Source: Tepidamorphus sp.
Lineage (GTDB): Bacteria; Pseudomonadota; Alphaproteobacteria; Rhizobiales; Tepidamorphaceae
Assembly: GCA_028280885.1 (NCBI GenBank)
Contig: JANQKY010000020.1
Location: 1-38,371, forward strand
Direction of reading: 5' to 3'
Length of the DNA stretch: 38,371 nucleotides
Each line of letters opens with the position of its first letter. Position 1 is the first letter of the stretch. Of the stretch, positions 1 to 8,900 are shown in pieces. Under the pieces are notes generated by a model. The model made no database searches. It had not been told where the DNA came from and saw only the letters and a list, made by a program, of their open reading frames with translations. The position numbers were made by a program, and so were the translations under genes.

Positions 1-174
1 ATCGCGACCGCGCCCTTGAGCCACGGACGCGGCCGAAAATCAAGCCGAAACGCGTCCCGCAAATGCTGGTTGCTTGCTAAAAACATAACAATCCAAACAG
101 GCTAGGCGAATCTCTTCGGACATGGATAGTCTGCCCCTGAAGACCTGACGGGGCTGACTGGGGGGCCCCATTGC
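1..174. other. Upstream region of the first small gene
   Basis: No protein in this stretch looks real in either strand. It may hold the beginning or end of a gene lying outside the window, but the sequence does not show which. Bases 70-100 are locally AT-richer than the surroundings and could carry a promoter for the gene at 175. A GGGGGGCCCC run sits just before that gene's ATG. No clear ribosome-binding site can be chosen. Confidence 0.35.
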
Positions 175-456
175 ATGAGCGAAGAGACGTCTATCGTCGG
201 TATCCCATGGTACCGGAAACGGGATTATGCGCGCATCGTTTCGCTGATGGCCGACACCGGCCAGCTGCCGAAGAGCTACGAGCGCTGGCGCGAGCGCGCC
301 GAACGGCTGGAGCGCTCCCTGCGCGCGGCCGGCCGGCGTTCGATGCGGGCGCTGATCGAGCCGAAGGCATTCGCCCGCTGGTGCGCGTCGCACCGGCTCA
401 AGGCAAACGCCCATTCGCGGCTGCTCTATGTCGAGAAGGCCCTGAAGTCGGAATAA
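175..456 (+). CDS. Small basic protein of unknown function
   Basis: This is a 93-residue protein rich in Arg and Ala. It begins MSEETSIVGIPWYRKRDYARI and is predicted mostly helical, with a long charged helix around residues 33-55 (pattern ERWRERAERLERSL). It has no signal peptide, membrane segment or recognisable catalytic motif. I do not recognise a named family. An in-frame codon pattern typical of high-GC genes and a compact globular composition argue that it is a real gene. It ends 3 bp from the stop of the convergent nucleotidyltransferase, so it is probably transcribed alone. A cytoplasmic helical protein is the most that can be said. Confidence 0.6.
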   Translation: MSEETSIVGIPWYRKRDYARIVSLMADTGQLPKSYERWRERAERLERSLRAAGRRSMRALIEPKAFARWCASHRLKANAHSRLLYVEKALKSE

Positions 457-459
457 CGT

Positions 460-1248
460 CTATTTACCGGGCGGAGCGCAGTCCACCTCCCGGTTGGCGG
501 GTTCCAGGAGATCGGGTTCGGAAACCGCCTCCCCCCGCATGAGGTCGAACACCGCCGGCATCCAGGTCTGGGCAAAGACATAGCCTTCCGGAATTCCGAT
601 ATCGATGAACCCGCCCTCATAGACGCGTCCGAACAACAGGCCCTGGCGGGCGAGATCCGGAAACACCGATTTTTCGAGCGAACAGCGCCCGGACGGGATC
701 GCCTCGACGACGCGCCGGTCCATCCAGCAGGACCCGCCGATGATCAGTCCGGGGCCCGCCCGCTTGGTCGGCGCCGTGATCCGCGAAATCCTGCCGTCGT
801 CCTCCAGCGACACCACCGCATGTCGCGCGGCGTCCGCCTCCCGGCGCAACGCGACGCGCACCCACCAGTCCGCCTCCCGGTCCGTCGGCGCCGTGGCAAG
901 CTCCGAATAGTCGATATCGAACAGGCAGTCCCCGTTGACCAGGAGAAAGGACGGCGCAAGGCTTGCCTGCGCGTGCCTCAGCGCGCCGGCTGTGCCGAGC
1001 GGCTTTGCCTCGGACACGACACTGACATTCGGCCGCCCGCTGGCGAATGCCTCGATCAGCTCCGACCGGTAGCCCGCCAGCAGGACGATCTCGTCGACCC
1101 CGAATCGCTCCAGATTGTCGATGACATAGTCGAGAAACGGCCGATCGCCGACCGGCAGCAACGGTTTGGGGCAGCGCTTCGACAGCGACCCGAGCCGGCT
1201 TGCCCCGAGCCTGCCTTCACGGCCTCCGACGAGCAGTACGGCTTGCAT
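460..1248 (-). CDS. Sugar-phosphate nucleotidyltransferase (NDP-sugar pyrophosphorylase family)
   Basis: The 262-residue protein has the NTP_transferase Rossmann-like fold. The N-terminal nucleotide-binding signature is present in variant form: LLVGGREGRL near residues 5-14, then KRCPKPLLPVGDRPFLDY around 24-41. The PLGTAGAL segment (83-90) and VNGDCLFDID (104-113) follow, with D107 as the expected metal-binding Asp. The family joins a sugar-1-phosphate to an NTP, giving an NDP-sugar and pyrophosphate in the cytoplasm. It resembles the HddC/ManC-like branch, such as heptose- or mannose-1-phosphate transferases, but the substrate cannot be read from sequence. No heptose or polysaccharide genes flank it. 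It lies 57 bp downstream of the universal stress protein gene on the same strand and may be cotranscribed. Confidence 0.8.
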   Translation of the reverse strand: MQAVLLVGGREGRLGASRLGSLSKRCPKPLLPVGDRPFLDYVIDNLERFGVDEIVLLAGYRSELIEAFASGRPNVSVVSEAKPLGTAGALRHAQASLAPSFLLVNGDCLFDIDYSELATAPTDREADWWVRVALRREADAARHAVVSLEDDGRISRITAPTKRAGPGLIIGGSCWMDRRVVEAIPSGRCSLEKSVFPDLARQGLLFGRVYEGGFIDIGIPEGYVFAQTWMPAVFDLMRGEAVSEPDLLEPANREVDCAPPGK

Positions 1249-1305
1249 CTAACCCCGTAACATTGCGCTGCGAACCGGCGATCCGGAGGAACGGCCCAAA
1301 TGGGC

Positions 1306-1725
1306 CTATCGCAGGACCAGGACGGAACAGGCGGCGTGACGGACGATCCGTGCCGCGTTCGATCCCAGGAGATAGGTCGACATGCCCGGCCGGTGCGATC
1401 CCATGACGATCAGATCGGCGCCGCACGCCTCCGCTTCATCGAGCACCTCGTGATAGATATTGCCCTCGTGGACGACGGTGCTCGCCTTGTCCCCAAGTCC
1501 GCTTGCGGCGGCCAGTTCGTCGAGCTGGGCGCGGGCGTCCTCTATGAATTTCTGGTGCGTGTCGGCCGGCAGGTAATGCGCGACCGTCGGCTGAACCGGC
1601 GCCACGACCGTGACCAGCCGCAGCTCGGCGCCGTTTTGCCGCGCCATCTCGCTCGCGGACTTCACGGCCGTCTCGAAGTGTTCGGGATCCGACAGATCGA
1701 CGGGAACCAGGATTTTGCTGAACAT
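1306..1725 (-). CDS. Universal stress protein, UspA family
   Basis: The 139-residue protein starts MFSKILVPVDLSDPEHFETA and ends with the ATP-binding signature of UspA-fold proteins. The pattern G-x2-G-x9-G-(S/N) is visible as GSHRPG, LLGSNAARIVRHA and SVLVLR. An alpha/beta fold of one USP domain is expected, usually dimeric and cytoplasmic. The open frame extends upstream to 1980. I chose the ATG at 1725 because the fold begins there and a GGAGG-type ribosome-binding site lies about 8 bp upstream, while the upstream extension is low-complexity and unlike the family. The role is generic stress or ATP-sensing modulation. No partner is obvious apart from the downstream nucleotidyltransferase. 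The second USP of the window (27097-27525) is only a distant paralogue. Confidence 0.88.
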   Translation of the reverse strand: MFSKILVPVDLSDPEHFETAVKSASEMARQNGAELRLVTVVAPVQPTVAHYLPADTHQKFIEDARAQLDELAAASGLGDKASTVVHEGNIYHEVLDEAEACGADLIVMGSHRPGMSTYLLGSNAARIVRHAACSVLVLR

Positions 1726-2057
1726 ATATGTGCCTCCGACGTCGCGCCCCGAATGTGACCGATTCAAGACAGACCTCCGAAGACTTACACCGGGTGAAGC
1801 GGCAAGGAAACCTGTCGGCGCGCGGAAGGGGCGATCGACGACATCCCGCAGCGCCGGGGACGACTGTAGGCGGACTTGCGAAACGGACATTGCTATGGCG
1901 CAAACGAGCGCTTTGATACGGCAACCGGCGCCAAGTATCAAATAATGAAATTCAATATCAAATATCGTTGCAAATTGCACCTATCCTGTCACTATGTGAC
2001 CTGAAGTCCGGCAGGCAGCCCGTGCCCCTTGCCGGTCGTGCTTGCGGACGAAGAGCC
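1726..2057. promoter_or_regulatory. Divergent promoter region between the stress protein and the IclR regulator
   Basis: This 332-bp gap between divergent genes is AT-rich around 1910-2000. Visible elements are a direct repeat TATCAAATA at 1936-1944 and 1956-1964, exactly 20 bp apart, and three short dyads: TGAAATTCA (1946-1954), TGCAAATTGCA (1969-1979) and GTCAC-TAT-GTGAC (1988-2000). A possible plus-strand promoter is TTGATA (1913-1918), 17 bp, TATCAA (1936-1941). It would place the repeats at and just after the start of transcription, where an autoregulating IclR protein could bind. Which element is the true operator is unknown. Confidence 0.4.
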
Positions 2058-2843
2058 ATGGGAACGATCGACAAAGCCTTCTCGCTACTGATGTTCTTCA
2101 AGGAATCGCGCGCTTCCATCGGCCTTGCGGAAATGACCCGGCTGGCCGGCTACGACAAGGCGACCACGCGGCGCCTGCTTCAGTCGATGGTGCATAATGG
2201 CATGCTGGAGCGCGATCCGGCCTCGGGCGGCTACCGGATCGGGCCGCTGCCGCAGAAGCTCGCAGCCTTGCGCGAGAAGACCGTTCCGCTCGACACGCTG
2301 GTGCGAAACACCCTGACGCGGCTGACGGCGCAGACGGAGGAGACCACGCATTTTTCCGTCGTCACCGAAGCCGCGATGATCCTGACCGCCGTCAACGAAC
2401 CGGACCGCGCGACGCGCGTCGTCTTCGACGCCGGCGAGGAGGTGCCCTATCACACGACCGCCTCGGGCCTGTGCTATCTGGCCTTTTCGCCCGACCCGGT
2501 CGCCGAGCGCATCCTGTCGGAGGCGCTCAAGCCCGTCACCCGCCACTCGATCGTCGATCCCGCCATCCTGCGCGCCATGCTGCCGAAGATCCGTGACGCC
2601 GGCGTCGCCGAGGTCGACCAGTTCAACGAAATCGACGTCCACGGCATCGCCGCTCCCGTCTTCGACCAGGCGGGCTGCGTCTATGGCGCGCTCGCCGTCG
2701 CCCTGCCCGTCCATCGCGCCACCGCCCGCGCGCGCAAGGAGATCGCCACGCTGGTGCGGCGGGAAGCCCTGACCCTCTCGATCGAAATCGGCGGTTCGCC
2801 GCCCGACCAAAACAGCAATCGCGACCCGGAGCCCACCGCATGA
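2058..2843 (+). CDS. IclR-family transcriptional regulator
   Basis: The 261-residue protein has a winged helix-turn-helix at residues 1-65. It includes MGTIDKAFSLLMFF, then IGLAEMTRLAGYDKATTRRL, and a wing around GYRIG. The C-terminal IclR effector-binding domain (about 80-250) contains the conserved YHTTASGLCYLAF segment. These regulators bind small molecules, often sugars or aromatic acids, and act as repressors or activators of adjacent catabolic genes. I chose the ATG at 2058 because the HTH begins there. An upstream in-frame start at 1968 would add 30 residues with no homology-like pattern. The stop overlaps the next start by 4 bp (ATGA), so it is translationally coupled to the UPF0261 gene and probably controls that operon. 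Confidence 0.9.
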   Translation: MGTIDKAFSLLMFFKESRASIGLAEMTRLAGYDKATTRRLLQSMVHNGMLERDPASGGYRIGPLPQKLAALREKTVPLDTLVRNTLTRLTAQTEETTHFSVVTEAAMILTAVNEPDRATRVVFDAGEEVPYHTTASGLCYLAFSPDPVAERILSEALKPVTRHSIVDPAILRAMLPKIRDAGVAEVDQFNEIDVHGIAAPVFDQAGCVYGALAVALPVHRATARARKEIATLVRREALTLSIEIGGSPPDQNSNRDPEPTA

Positions 2844-4075
2844 CCACCCCGACCATCCTCATCGTCGGCACCTGCGACACCAAGGCCGACGAAATCGACT
2901 TCATGGCCGACTGCATCCGCGATGCCGGCGGCGTGTCGCTTTTGATGGATGTCAGCATCCTGCGCGACAGCCGGCTTGCACCGGATTTCACGAAGGACGA
3001 TGTCGCCGCAGCCGCCGGCACGACCAATGCCGAGATCATCGCGCTCGGCTCGGAAAGCCCGGCCATGGCCAAGACCGCCGAGGGCGCCTCGAAGCTCGCC
3101 GCCCGCCTGGAGGCGGAAGGCCGCATCGACGGCATCGTCATCCTCGGCGGCACGATGGGCACCGACCTGTCACTCGACGTCGCGATGGCACTGCCGGTCG
3201 GCGTGCCGAAGGTGGTGATCTCGACGGTCGCCTTCTCGCCGCTCATCCCCGCCGACCGGATCGCGCCCGACCTGATCATGGTGCTGTGGGCCGGCGGGCT
3301 CTATGGCCTCAACGAGATGTCCAAGGCCGCGCTGCGCAACGCCTGTGGCTCCGTCGTCGGGGCTGCCCGCATCGCGGCGAAACGCGACAGAAGCCGGCCG
3401 ATCGTCGCGATCTCCTCGCTGGGCCTGAGTGCGCTGACCTATATGGCGACCCTGGTGCCGGAACTGGAGAAACGCGGCTACGAGGCCGCCGTCTTCCACG
3501 CCACCGGCATGGGCGGCCGGGCGATGGCGACGCTTGCGCAGAAGGGCGAACTCGTCGCGATCTTCGATCTCTGCCAGCAGGAGATGGCGAACTTCTTCGC
3601 CGGCTCCCGCGTCAATGCCGGCTCCGACCGGCTGCATGCCCCCGGTATCCCGCGCCTCGTCGGTCCGGCCGGGCTCGACATGATCGACGCACTCGCCGCC
3701 GAACCCATTCCGCCGGCGCTGTCGCATCACGACTTCTACGAACACAACCGCCTGATCACCTGCGCGCTCGCCACCAACGCGGAGCGCGCGGCGGCGGCGA
3801 AATTCATCGCCGGCAAGCTCGCCGAGGCCGACGCGCCGACGGTGTTCCTGCTGCCCAACCAGGGCATCGGCGACTGGGACCGCGAGGACGGCCCGCTGCA
3901 CAATCCGGAAGCGCTGGCAGTGATGTGCCAGGCCTTTCGCGAGAGCATCTCCGATCCCGTCGAACTGCGCGAGCTCGACTGCCACATCAACGACCCGCTC
4001 TACGTCGAGACGGCGCTGGCGATCTTCGACCGGTGGGTCGCCGACGGCGCCGTACCGCCCGGCGCTTCGACCTGA
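2840..4075 (+). CDS. UPF0261 / Tm-1-like ATP-binding domain protein
   Basis: The 411-residue protein matches the Tm-1-like ATP-binding family at its usual length. Landmarks are an N-terminal TCDTKADEIDFMADCIRDAG segment (about 11-30), GGTMGTDLS (103-111), the VISTVAFSPLIP stretch, WAGGLYGLN, and the FHATGMGGRAM motif near 220. The plant member Tm-1 binds a tobamovirus replication protein and ATP. Bacterial members occur in catabolic operons, but their reaction is not established. No TIM-barrel partner domain follows, as it does in longer relatives. It is flanked by an IclR regulator (4-bp overlap) and an SDR dehydrogenase (17 bp downstream), which points to a metabolic role. The exact activity is unknown. 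Confidence 0.85.
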   Translation: MTTPTILIVGTCDTKADEIDFMADCIRDAGGVSLLMDVSILRDSRLAPDFTKDDVAAAAGTTNAEIIALGSESPAMAKTAEGASKLAARLEAEGRIDGIVILGGTMGTDLSLDVAMALPVGVPKVVISTVAFSPLIPADRIAPDLIMVLWAGGLYGLNEMSKAALRNACGSVVGAARIAAKRDRSRPIVAISSLGLSALTYMATLVPELEKRGYEAAVFHATGMGGRAMATLAQKGELVAIFDLCQQEMANFFAGSRVNAGSDRLHAPGIPRLVGPAGLDMIDALAAEPIPPALSHHDFYEHNRLITCALATNAERAAAAKFIAGKLAEADAPTVFLLPNQGIGDWDREDGPLHNPEALAVMCQAFRESISDPVELRELDCHINDPLYVETALAIFDRWVADGAVPPGAST

Positions 4076-4092
4076 GATCGGGAGAAACGGCC

Positions 4093-4875
4093 ATGGCATT
4101 CGATCTCAGCGGCCGCGTCGCGCTGGTCACCGGCGGCGGCCGGGGCATTGGCGCGGCGACCTGCCGGATGTTCGCTGAAGCCGGCGCCCATGTGATCATC
4201 GCGAACCGGTCGCCCGCGCCCGCCGAAGCCCTGGCGGACGAGCTCGATAGGGCGGAAGCCGTCGCCTTCAAGGATCTGAGCCGGCCGGGCCTTACAGCCC
4301 TCGTCGACGACGCGGTGGTCCGCCACGGCCGCCTCGATATCCTCGTCCACAATGCCGGCGGCACCGACTGGACCGCGATCGCCGATCTCGACGAACAGAC
4401 GCTCGCCGAGACGATCGCGCTCAACCTGACCGCCTTCATCTGGCTTGCCCAGGCTGCCCGGCCGCATATGGCAAGCCAGGGCTGGGGCCGGCTGCTGGCG
4501 ACCTCGTCCGTCACCGGCCCGAAGGTGGCGATGCCGGGCACGGCCCATTATGCGGCGGCGAAGGCGGGGCTCAACGGCTTCATCCGCACAGCCGCGCTCG
4601 AATTCGCCCGCGACGGCATCACCGTCAACGGCGTCGAGCCGGGCTTCATCGACAAGCCGACCGGCAGCCTGTTCAACGATCCGGAAAAACGGGCGCGGAT
4701 CGAAAGCTACATGCCCGGCGGCCGGCTCGGCCGGGCCGAGGATATCGCCGCCGCCATGCTCTATCTCGCAGCCCCCGAGGCGCAGTTCGTCACCGGCCAG
4801 ACGATTTCGGTGGATGGCGGCGCGCTGTTGCCGGAGACGCATCTGGGCATCACACTGCTCGACCGGCTGGACTAA
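4093..4875 (+). CDS. SDR-family NAD(P)-dependent oxidoreductase
   Basis: The 260-residue classical short-chain dehydrogenase has the TGGGRGIG cofactor-binding motif near residue 14, the NNAG equivalent HNAG near 86, a catalytic Ser in SSVTG, YAAAK with the Tyr and Lys pair, and VEPGFI after it. It ends with the DGGALLP motif typical of this superfamily. It should oxidise or reduce a secondary alcohol or ketone with NAD(P) in the cytoplasm. A longer frame runs through from 3286, but I chose the ATG at 4093: the SDR fold begins there and GGAGAAA lies about 7 bp upstream. It is the last gene of the iclR-UPF0261-SDR unit. The substrate is not readable from the sequence. Confidence 0.92.
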   Translation: MAFDLSGRVALVTGGGRGIGAATCRMFAEAGAHVIIANRSPAPAEALADELDRAEAVAFKDLSRPGLTALVDDAVVRHGRLDILVHNAGGTDWTAIADLDEQTLAETIALNLTAFIWLAQAARPHMASQGWGRLLATSSVTGPKVAMPGTAHYAAAKAGLNGFIRTAALEFARDGITVNGVEPGFIDKPTGSLFNDPEKRARIESYMPGGRLGRAEDIAAAMLYLAAPEAQFVTGQTISVDGGALLPETHLGITLLDRLD

Positions 4876-4886
4876 CGGCCGGGCTG

Positions 4887-5834
4887 CTACGCCCGAAGCG
4901 GCCAGCGTTCCATCGCTTGAACCGTGGTGTCGAAATCGGTCAGGATGCCCTGGCTGCCGAGCGCCTGGGCGACATGGGCCGCGACCGTATTGGCGAAGCG
5001 GGCGCTTTGGCGCAGGTCCCAGCCCCTGGCAAGTCCGGTGATGATGCCGGCGGTGAAGCTGTCGCCGCAGCCGGTCGTGTCGACGACGTCGATCCGGTGG
5101 GCGGGCAGGTGGAACGGTTCCCCCATCTCCGGATCGACCCAGACCCCCTCGCCTTCCAGCGTGATCACGGCGTTGCGGACGCCACGGCCCTTGAACCACG
5201 CGGCGACCTCGGCCGGCGTGCCGCCACCGGCCATGGCGCGGGCCTCCTCGATCGACGGGACGAAATAGTCGATATGGGGCAACAGCGGTTCGACCAGCCG
5301 GATCGTCGCGTCATTGGCGAGGATCAGATCGAACACCGTCGTGCGGCCGCGTTCCTTGGCGCGTTTCAGCAGCTTCAGCGACGGGTCCCCGTCGAAGGCA
5401 TCGAGCAGACCGGTGCCGCCGAGATGAATGATCCTGGCCGCGCAGGCCGCTTCGATACTAGCGTCGTCGAGGCAGAAGGTGCGCGACGTGCCGGGCGCGA
5501 AGAAGGCCGCCCGGGCCCCGTCGGGCGCGATCGGCAGCATCGACATCGGCGACTGGACCGTGTCGTTGCGACTTATGAGCGCCGTGTCGATGCCGTGCCG
5601 CTCCATTTCGCCGATGAGCCAGTCGCCCATCGCGTCGCGACCTATCTCGGTCGCGACCCGCACCTTGAGGCCGAGCATCGCGCAATCAAGCGCGGTCGCG
5701 CCGGCGGTCCCCGCGACCGTCATCGTCGACTGCTCGACGAAGGTCGCCCCGCCGCGCGGCGGCATCGCATCGGCATGGGCGCAGGATGTGTCGAGCACGA
5801 CGAAGCCCACGGCGGTCAGATCAAATGCAGTCAC
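4887..5834 (-). CDS. PfkB-family carbohydrate kinase
   Basis: The 315-residue protein has a ribokinase-like fold. The second PfkB signature, DTTGCGDSFTAG, is at 252-263, with D258 as the expected catalytic base. An N-terminal substrate lid region includes GTAGATALDCAMLGLKV. It transfers phosphate from ATP to a sugar or sugar-like hydroxyl in the cytoplasm. A GGTGLLDAFDGD segment (139-150) replaces the more common beta-strand junction. The gene is convergent with the SDR gene, 11 bp apart, so it is physically linked to the IclR module but transcribed from the other side. Substrate candidates are ribose-like or ketose sugars; I cannot decide between them. Confidence 0.88.
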   Translation of the reverse strand: MTAFDLTAVGFVVLDTSCAHADAMPPRGGATFVEQSTMTVAGTAGATALDCAMLGLKVRVATEIGRDAMGDWLIGEMERHGIDTALISRNDTVQSPMSMLPIAPDGARAAFFAPGTSRTFCLDDASIEAACAARIIHLGGTGLLDAFDGDPSLKLLKRAKERGRTTVFDLILANDATIRLVEPLLPHIDYFVPSIEEARAMAGGGTPAEVAAWFKGRGVRNAVITLEGEGVWVDPEMGEPFHLPAHRIDVVDTTGCGDSFTAGIITGLARGWDLRQSARFANTVAAHVAQALGSQGILTDFDTTVQAMERWPLRA

Positions 5835-5997
5835 CTATTCCGTCCCCACTTTTCGGTATCACCGGGTAGGATGGCGACGGTATACGCCCGATCGGGCGTT
5901 TCCAACCGTATCTCACAAGGGTAGCGGATATCGCATCGACTAAACGATGCGGCCGAGGAACACGGGCACAAGCCGGATCCGACCGTCCCGTCGTCTC
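5835..5997. repeat. Two dyads in the gap downstream of the large exported protein
   Basis: The 163-bp gap contains a perfect 16-bp palindrome, ACGCCCGATCGGGCGT, at 5884-5899. It also contains a 7-bp stem, CGCATCG (5932-5938) and CGATGCG (5945-5951), with a 6-base loop. The second sits 47 bp past the stop of the large gene and could act as a transcription terminator or RNA 3'-end stabiliser. It has no clear U-tract on that strand, so a canonical intrinsic terminator is not supported. The first could be an operator for the kinase gene downstream. Confidence 0.35.
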
Positions 5998-8900
5998 CTA
6001 TCGCGCCCGGCCGGCAACCGTGTCGCCAACCGCGTCGGCGAAATCGAGCTTGATGCCGAAGATGCCGTGTTTGGCGCCATCCTGCCTGTCGGACGTCCAG
6101 GCGGCGATGACGGAGCCATCCGGCAGCGTCGTCAGCGCGGGCTCTGTCTGATCGTGTTTCACCGTCTGGTTGACGCGGAACTCGACGCCCTTCGCCTTGC
6201 CCTTGGCGATGAAGCGCTGGGCATAGACACCGGACCCGCTGCCGTCCTGGCCCTGCGAATGCCAGGAGATCAGGAACCCGCCATCGGTAAGCGCCGTGAT
6301 ATGCGATTGCGCCTGCGCCATTTCGGTCGTCGTATTGACCTGGATCTCGCCGCCCCGCGCCTTGCCCTTGGCGGTGAAGCGCTGGGCGAAGATCCCGGTC
6401 TGCGCGCCGTCCTGTTTGTGGGAGCTCCAGGATACGATGAAGTCGCCGTTCTTAAGGCCAGCGATCGCGGGCTCGGTCTGGTCTTCGGCGGTCTCCGTAT
6501 TGACCCGCTTCATCTTGCCCTTCGCATTTCCCGACTTGTCGAACAGGCGCATGGCGATGCCCGTCCCGTCCGCGTCGGGCGTCCTGAAGGCGACGGCGAC
6601 GCCGTCGCCTGACAGGCCGGCGATCGCCGGTTCGGCCTGATCGCCCAGGACATCGTCATTGACCAGGATATCGCCGGTTTTCGGCGTCCCGTCGGCCTTG
6701 AAAAGCCGCGCGTAGATGCCAGTCCCGTCGCCATCCTGATCCTGCGACACCCAGGCCGCCGCGATAGCCTTGCCGCCAAGGCCGGCAAGCGCCACATCGG
6801 TCTGGTCGAGCATCGTTTCCACATTGACCCGCATCTCGCCGCCGTCCGGCTTTCCGTTCGCCCGATAGCGCTGCATGTAGATGCCCGTCGACTGGTCCTC
6901 GCCCAGCGAGGCGGCGTCCTGGTCGACCGATTCCCAGGCCGCGAACCAGCTCGCCTTTTTCACGCCGGCGACCACGCCGTCCGCCTGGTCGGCAGGCGTG
7001 TGGGAATTGACCTGCGCCTCCTTGCCCGACTTCTTCACCTTGCCGCTCGCGGTCTTCTTGAAGCGCTGCATATGCAGGCTGCGGCCCGAGCCGTCCTGTC
7101 CCTTGGACGACCAGACCGCAACGAACGTGCCGTTATCGAGGCCGGCGATGGCGGCATCCCGCTGCGCCTGCTTGACCGTCGTGTTGACCTGGAACTCCTT
7201 GGCGCGCGGATCGATTGCGAGCATCAGGCCATCCGACGACGCCGATTTCCAGGCGTCCGATCCACGATAGGCGATCGCAATCGTGTGCCCGCCGGTCTCG
7301 AAGGCGCGCGTGAAGGCGGCAACACCGCCATCAAGCTTTGCGGTCTCGACGATCGCGCCGCCATGCCGCAGCTCCACCATGCCGTCCGGCGTGCCGGCCG
7401 CCGGCGACCGCGGTTTCACCTTGACCGAGAAGACGATGTCCTCGCCGGGAAGAGCGTCCAGGTCCGGCGGTCCGGCCGGCGCTGCCTCCGCGCTGCTCGT
7501 CAGCTTCACGACCGTCTCGCCCTTTCTGACGGTGTGTGACCAGGTGTCGGAGGTGCTCGCCGCAAAGCCGTCATCGCCTCTGTATTCGGCCACGATGTCG
7601 TTCCTGCCGGCGGCGAGTTGGGCGGTCCTGATCGTCGCCTTGCCGGCGTCGAGCCGGGCGGATCCCAGCTTCGTTGCGCCCGCGAACAAGACCACCCTTC
7701 CGGTCGGGGTCCCCACCGCCGGAGCCATCGCGGCCAGCTTGATCGTGAAGGCTGCCTGTTCGCCAGACACCGTGTTGCCGCCTGACGACAGCGCTGTCCT
7801 GGTTTCGCCCGGATCGACAACGTGGGCCAGATCGGCGGACCGGGATGTGTTGAAATTGCCGTCGCCGTCATACGCGGCGGTGACCGTGTGGCCGCCGACC
7901 GGCAGGTCCGCCACGGCAAGACTTGCGCTGCCGCCGGCCGAGACGCCGGTTGTGCCGAGTTTGTCCCCGTCGGCATAGAAGCTGACCGTGCCGGTCGGCG
8001 TGCCCATGGCCGGCGGGTCGACGCTGACCGTCGCGGTAAACGTCGCCTGTTGACCGGTTACCGTATTCCCGGTCGAGGCAAGTGCCGTCGACGTATCGCC
8101 CCTTTCAACGACCTGCTCGAGCGGATCGGAGACCGCCGCCAGGAAATTCTCATCGCCCGAATAGACCGCCGTGATCTGGTGTGTTGCCCGGCTGAGGGCG
8201 CCGGTCGTCAGTTCCGCCATGCCGTTTGACAGCGGCACCGCCCCGAGCGATATCGCGTCGTTCAGGAAGGTGACCTCGCCCTGCGGCGTGCCGCCGCTCG
8301 CGGCGCCGACGAGCGCCTTGAAGGTGATCTCTTCGCCCAGCCTGCTCGGGTTACGCGAACTTTCGATCTCGACACTCGGCTCCGCCATCTCGACCGTCAG
8401 CTTCGGGGAACCCGTAAAGCTCCGCGCCTTGTAGGTCGAATCCCCGGAATAGTCGAAGGAGATCGTGTGATCGCCGACCGTGAAATCAGATACCGTCAGC
8501 GTCGCCCGACCCGATGCATCAAGCGTCTTCGTTGCGAGTACGGATCCATTGTCCTTGAAGGTGACCTGGCCGGTCGGCGTACCGTTATCGCCGGACAGTA
8601 TCGCCTGCAGATCAACGGGCGTTCCCACGACGACGGAGACAGGGAAATTAAGGCCTGCCGCGGCATTCGCCTTGTTCACGACCTGCCGGCGCGGAGCCGA
8701 CACGCTCGCCTGATAGGTACCGTCCCCCTGATAGGCCGCGGTGATGTCATGCGAGCCGACCGACAGCGTCGACGTCGTGAAAACCGCCTTGCCGGTGAAA
8801 TCCAGCGCGATCGTGTCGAGCGTGCCGCTGGTATCCGAAAAGACGACGTTGCCGGTCGGCGTGCCGCCGTTGTTCGACGTCACGGTCGCGGTGAAATCGA

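Noticed and set aside
40..414. A 124-residue minus-strand frame at the left edge
   Set aside because: It lies opposite the small gene at 175-456 and shows Pro/Arg-rich shadow composition.
3286..4092. A long in-frame extension upstream of the SDR gene
   Set aside because: It overlaps the UPF0261 gene in another frame and has an Arg-rich composition. The SDR fold and a ribosome-binding site place the start at 4093.
5884..5951. A strong intrinsic terminator after the large exported gene
   Set aside because: The stems are present but no U-tract follows on the minus strand.
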